A stretch of DNA of 18,351 nucleotides from positions 288,602 through 306,952 of the forward strand of contig DGQK01000063.1 in the NCBI GenBank assembly GCA_002390745.1, written 5' to 3'. A model generated the notes under the pieces. The model was not told the DNA's origin. It saw only the letters and a program-made list of their open reading frames with translations, and searched no databases. This stretch comes from Bacteroidetes bacterium UBA4416. GTDB taxonomy: Bacteria > Bacteroidota > Bacteroidia > B-17B0 > Aurantibacillaceae. Every line of letters begins with the position of its first letter. The first letter of the stretch is position 1. The translations under genes were made by a program, and so were the position numbers. Positions 17,901-18,351 of the stretch are shown here, piece after piece.

Positions 17901-18351
17901 TGCGTTTCACGCTCCCCGATTCCCTTACGAAGCCGGCGCGCAATTGCTCATGCTGCCGGCAGATGATCCGGAATGCCTCTTCAACTTTCAGAAGATCGAA
18001 ACCATCTTCTTTGCTAAGGACAAGTCCCTGATTCCAAAAATGCGCCTGTTCAAATTGCTGTCCGAAAAACCAGTGTTCAATAGGACTTAAGCCGGAATTT
18101 TTCCGGCTTTGCTTAAGCGGCGATTCCTTCTCTATTCTGCTGATCTTCTCTTCCAGGTCGTGGATCGTCGGGTGGTTCATCAGGTCTTTCAGCGATAGCC
18201 GCCAGCCTTTCTGCGCCAGCTCTCCTACCACCTGCATCGCCTTGATGGAGTCGCCGCCGATCATGAAAAAATCTTCATAAAGGCCTATGCTTTCACGGCT
18301 CAGTGTTTTCGCCCAGGATGCCGCTATCGCTTTTCCCTGTTCACTCTGCGC
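11923..18351 (-). CDS. NRPS, 5'-partial: T-E-Cy-A(Ox-Ox)-T, Cys/thiazole module
   Basis: Nonribosomal peptide synthetase subunit. It epimerises the upstream residue, then adds, cyclises and oxidises cysteine. The frame is open to the window edge: 29 codons precede the first visible Met (18264), so that Met is internal. Counting from it: carrier domain with GGDS (S6), the carrier type that precedes E domains; epimerase about 55-470 with PIEHWFF, HHLLIDGISW (H184), EGHGR (E316), TIGWFTSLYPV and NYLG; heterocyclase about 495-915 with PLTDIQMSYLIGR, DxxxxD (D628, D633), and T844 and D875 at the catalytic positions of Cy domains; adenylation about 945-1179 plus 1781-2015; carrier about 2028-2100 with S2061 in GCSS. 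Specificity residues D1126, L1127, Y1130, N1167, L1787, S1789, L1813, I1821, W1822 and K2006 give DLYNLSLIWK, the textbook Cys code. A large oxidase insert splits the A domain. The protein ends in an acidic, strand-like tail, EYIEIEI. Overlaps the next gene by one base. Confidence 0.96.
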   Translation of the reverse strand, partial: AQSEQGKAIAASWAKTLSRESIGLYEDFFMIGGDSIKAMQVVGELAQKGWRLSLKDLMNHPTIHDLEEKISRIEKESPLKQSRKNSGLSPIEHWFFGQQFEQAHFWNQGLVLSKEDGFDLLKVEEAFRIICRQHEQLRAGFVRESGSVKRIISDTVDHCFSIEQVEEGTVAEHDSPRLSEWQEKGNLETGPLIKILALKSESKTKRLLISIHHLLIDGISWRILLEDFERSYTDLLHNRVPVFVKTIEFSEWVSSLEAYAEHHFNEQARYWQHPLAHQAISLPEKNISYKAKDHVTYTHTIKGAKWPHALEMLQNRGFAIQEVLLSSLANSYTLKTTKPSLFWLEGHGRFDCGKDIDLSKTIGWFTSLYPVLIQNEDSMITLQKVQRQLRNIPDQGQGYLWLKNNMDAFAEAEDMAVCFNYLGDLSETDFSFSVERLPVGAVVSKQSHRPFKLEVVAFKQQQDIVVEFYFAEEYLSSSAVKELAFHMEALFEETVAGLEKNGLQSWYGTQHVSVPLVPDEANAYQPYPLTDIQMSYLIGRESGFELGGVSTVNYLEIDTELDIDKLAVALNELIAKHPMLRTVIHANGTQQILAEVPVYTIGKTDLTGIPEHEKAAILDEKRRRGIDRNFVPDAWPLFEFAAYRISERSHRLLINYDLMIIDAGSSFILFEDLINHYHGNPYRIPAADFTFRDYLLGSLELETRQEYLEAKAYWQNKTEDFPAAPVLPLVEELANVENPVFDIEQYTIGAETWQAFKRQAKLMRTTPSALLMTVFSEILGFWSNSTRFSLNLSVNERQLIHPDVEYLVGEFTSTILLDIDFRSCPDFRQKAARVQEQLFEALEHKSYNGVKFIQDLSLHHKTSGKAMMPIVFTSVLNSSRHSGVIENLGIQNFIHTKTSQVMMDFQVIERGDALQLVFGYVSQLFEKEMIDHIFQTFIGNVRNMATTGEAKPVVGPERHLQLWDTYNHSRVPLPETNLADLFRRSVAQFSTHTAVECEDESISYSALNKEANKVAFYLQQHNVRKGDLVAVSGNRSIGTLINILGILKTGAAYVPVDPEYPEKRRKQILENCHYREVLAPALHESIAPGVEPSEVVPDLSPGDTAYVIFTSGSTGNPKGVVIQHGPVANTIQDMNARFGVSSKDKVLGISSLGFDLSVYDIFGTFAAGGTLVILKDQRDAVEISEKIARYGITIWNSVPAIMNVAYEEIRRRELMQKKMYWDKAVAWRIQDQQLVIDEKVYGEYEKQLFPDFYFYMKKGCSVDELFERFGAFDRVELRKFTDKLIEHGVLGTQAQSFTKEIQRYARLYDTFDKRIRYDESVYRSFKTRKLNRSNEKHTEPGRTLGRNGSLQGVLKERKSVRIYDKSITVSGDRLKKTVEHTWAELRPHITALELVMYVKDKRVSGLKKGFYNYSPASNSFRQMSSDALSPDCFSDFNKPIVDSSAFVLFFSSNGVNESAGREELYQAGLLSARLMWYLQDEGLGSCYIGDFHSKKLGQALRHLPGQRSIIACVGGVEDKQDQTERNYDLKIGVGDVPDETAEFVAGEKDLYYWSMDTDWELKEDAVFINGKACPSLSAETMMAVYFNSQNGCPESVLIETGKADRAVLECLMEQQVLVRDMSWKGMANSDVEPEKAAHRKSIGFPGLSALLSTFAQDRSGEAIRYSYPSGGGLYPIDLYLKIGTHAVHDLEAGVYYYNPVSNSISYSSSLADPDDVSVELCYVYDASVNVPRYGVTGIEFSLIEAGIMNATLSLAANALGLGLGHMSFNHRAKGLLLNKDQVLLGAVSIYPEKVPDTRPVESVPARTRSSALRLVLLSGDWIPLELPGKINTIFPDAAVYSLGGATEASIWSIYYPVTHVDAKWKSIPYGMPLGNQTIYVLGQNRQPCPPGVEGDIYIGGAGLAKEYLGDAAKTDAAFIHHPVYGRLYLTGDLGIFHEEGYVEFRGRKDTQAKVRGFRIELGEILYHLTSHPLVAGALVELIEDDKGEKEICAYVISENPNETALRKDLSSALPYYMVPKYIVFMNGFPLTANGKIDKSRLARPELKVVDADYVKPANACEELLERTICEVMGLEKLSIDTNFFEIGCSSIQLMKIYQELNRYYPQKLRIVDFFTNTSIRSLSNLIGHSEEAEASEYIEIEI
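12925..14727 (-). other. Tandem oxidase (Ox) insert in the Cys adenylation domain
   Basis: About 600 residues (1180-1780, counted from Met at 18264) lie between WNSVPAIMNV of the A4 region and LRLVLLSGDWIP of A5. Two nitroreductase/SagB-like units are visible. Unit 1 (about 1230-1510) has a winged-helix-like lead (VDELFERF to IEHGVL), an FMN-phosphate-type R1328-x-S-x-R1332 motif, then FYNYSP, YQAGLLSARLMWYL and GLGSCYIGDF. Unit 2 (about 1540-1765) has YPSGGGLYPIDLYL, LEAGVYYYNP, RYG (R1703-Y1704) and EAGIMNATLSLAANALGLGLG, the hallmarks of McbC/SagB/Ox flavoproteins. The expected role is FMN-dependent oxidation of the carrier-bound thiazoline to thiazole. The frame continues intact across both edges, and the A domain resumes with the correct Cys specificity residues. 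Unit boundaries are approximate. Confidence 0.88.
15520..16782 (-). other. Heterocyclisation (Cy) domain
   Basis: This condensation-family domain carries DLMIID in place of HHxxxDG, the defining Cy signature. Other Cy markers are PLTDIQMSYLIGR, TPSALLMTVFSEIL, LSVNERQLIHPDVEYLVGEFTS, IVFTSVL and SQVMMDFQV. Thr and Asp at the cyclodehydration positions are retained. It forms the peptide bond to Cys and cyclises it to a thiazoline. Confidence 0.93.
16855..18102 (-). other. Epimerisation (E) domain
   Basis: All diagnostic E-domain cores are present in order: PIEHWFF, HHLLIDGISWRILLEDF, WLEGHGR, KTIGWFTSLYPV and CFNYLG. Catalytic His and Glu are intact, so this should be an active epimerase. It acts on the residue loaded by a module whose adenylation domain lies beyond the window edge, which predicts a D-amino acid just before the thiazole. 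Confidence 0.94.

Noticed and set aside
18262..18264. ATG inside FFMIGGDS as the start of the first gene
   Set aside because: The frame stays open upstream to the window edge and encodes the front of the carrier domain (SWAKTLSRESIGLYEDFF), so this Met is internal.

Overview
The window is an interior slice of a large hybrid NRPS/PKS biosynthetic cluster. It is almost wholly coding, with three giant collinear genes on the minus strand, so transcription runs from position 18351 toward 1. The first gene lacks its 5' end and the third lacks its 3' end; both reading frames stay open to the window edges. No RNA genes, transposons, CRISPR arrays or gene-free stretches over 300 bases are present.

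Assembly-line order: (1) 18351-11923, an NRPS with T (partial)-E-Cy-A(Ox-Ox)-T; (2) 11923-6737, a PKS/NRPS hybrid with KS-AT remnant-KR-ACP-C; (3) 6721-1, an NRPS with C-lobe remnant-A-T-C-A-T-C (cut). Genes 1 and 2 overlap by one base (TAATG), and genes 2 and 3 are 15 bases apart, so one operon with translational coupling is likely. The promoter lies outside the window.

Inferred chemistry: a D-configured residue from the previous module is joined to Cys, which is cyclised by Cy to a thiazoline and oxidised by the embedded flavin domain to a thiazole. The KS then adds one malonate-derived C2 unit, the KR reduces the beta-keto group to a hydroxyl, and the chain goes to an NRPS module with an aromatic-like adenylation code, then to one with a code close to the Ile code, and onward. 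The expected core is D-Xaa-thiazole-(beta-hydroxy C2 unit)-aromatic-like-Ile-like. The Cys assignment is strong. The other two residues are tentative.

Most unusual points: an insert of about 600 residues between core motifs A4 and A5 of the Cys adenylation domain that looks like two nitroreductase/SagB-type units in tandem; an acyltransferase collapsed to a remnant that has lost its active-site serine, implying malonate loading in trans; a second, isolated C-terminal half of a condensation domain at the start of gene 3; and a shared short beta-strand-like peptide at the C-termini of proteins 1 and 2.

Organism: I infer a member of Bacteroidota, possibly Chitinophaga-like, from the moderate base composition, the lack of strong Shine-Dalgarno sites and the protein style. 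No rRNA or housekeeping marker is present, so this is a weak inference.
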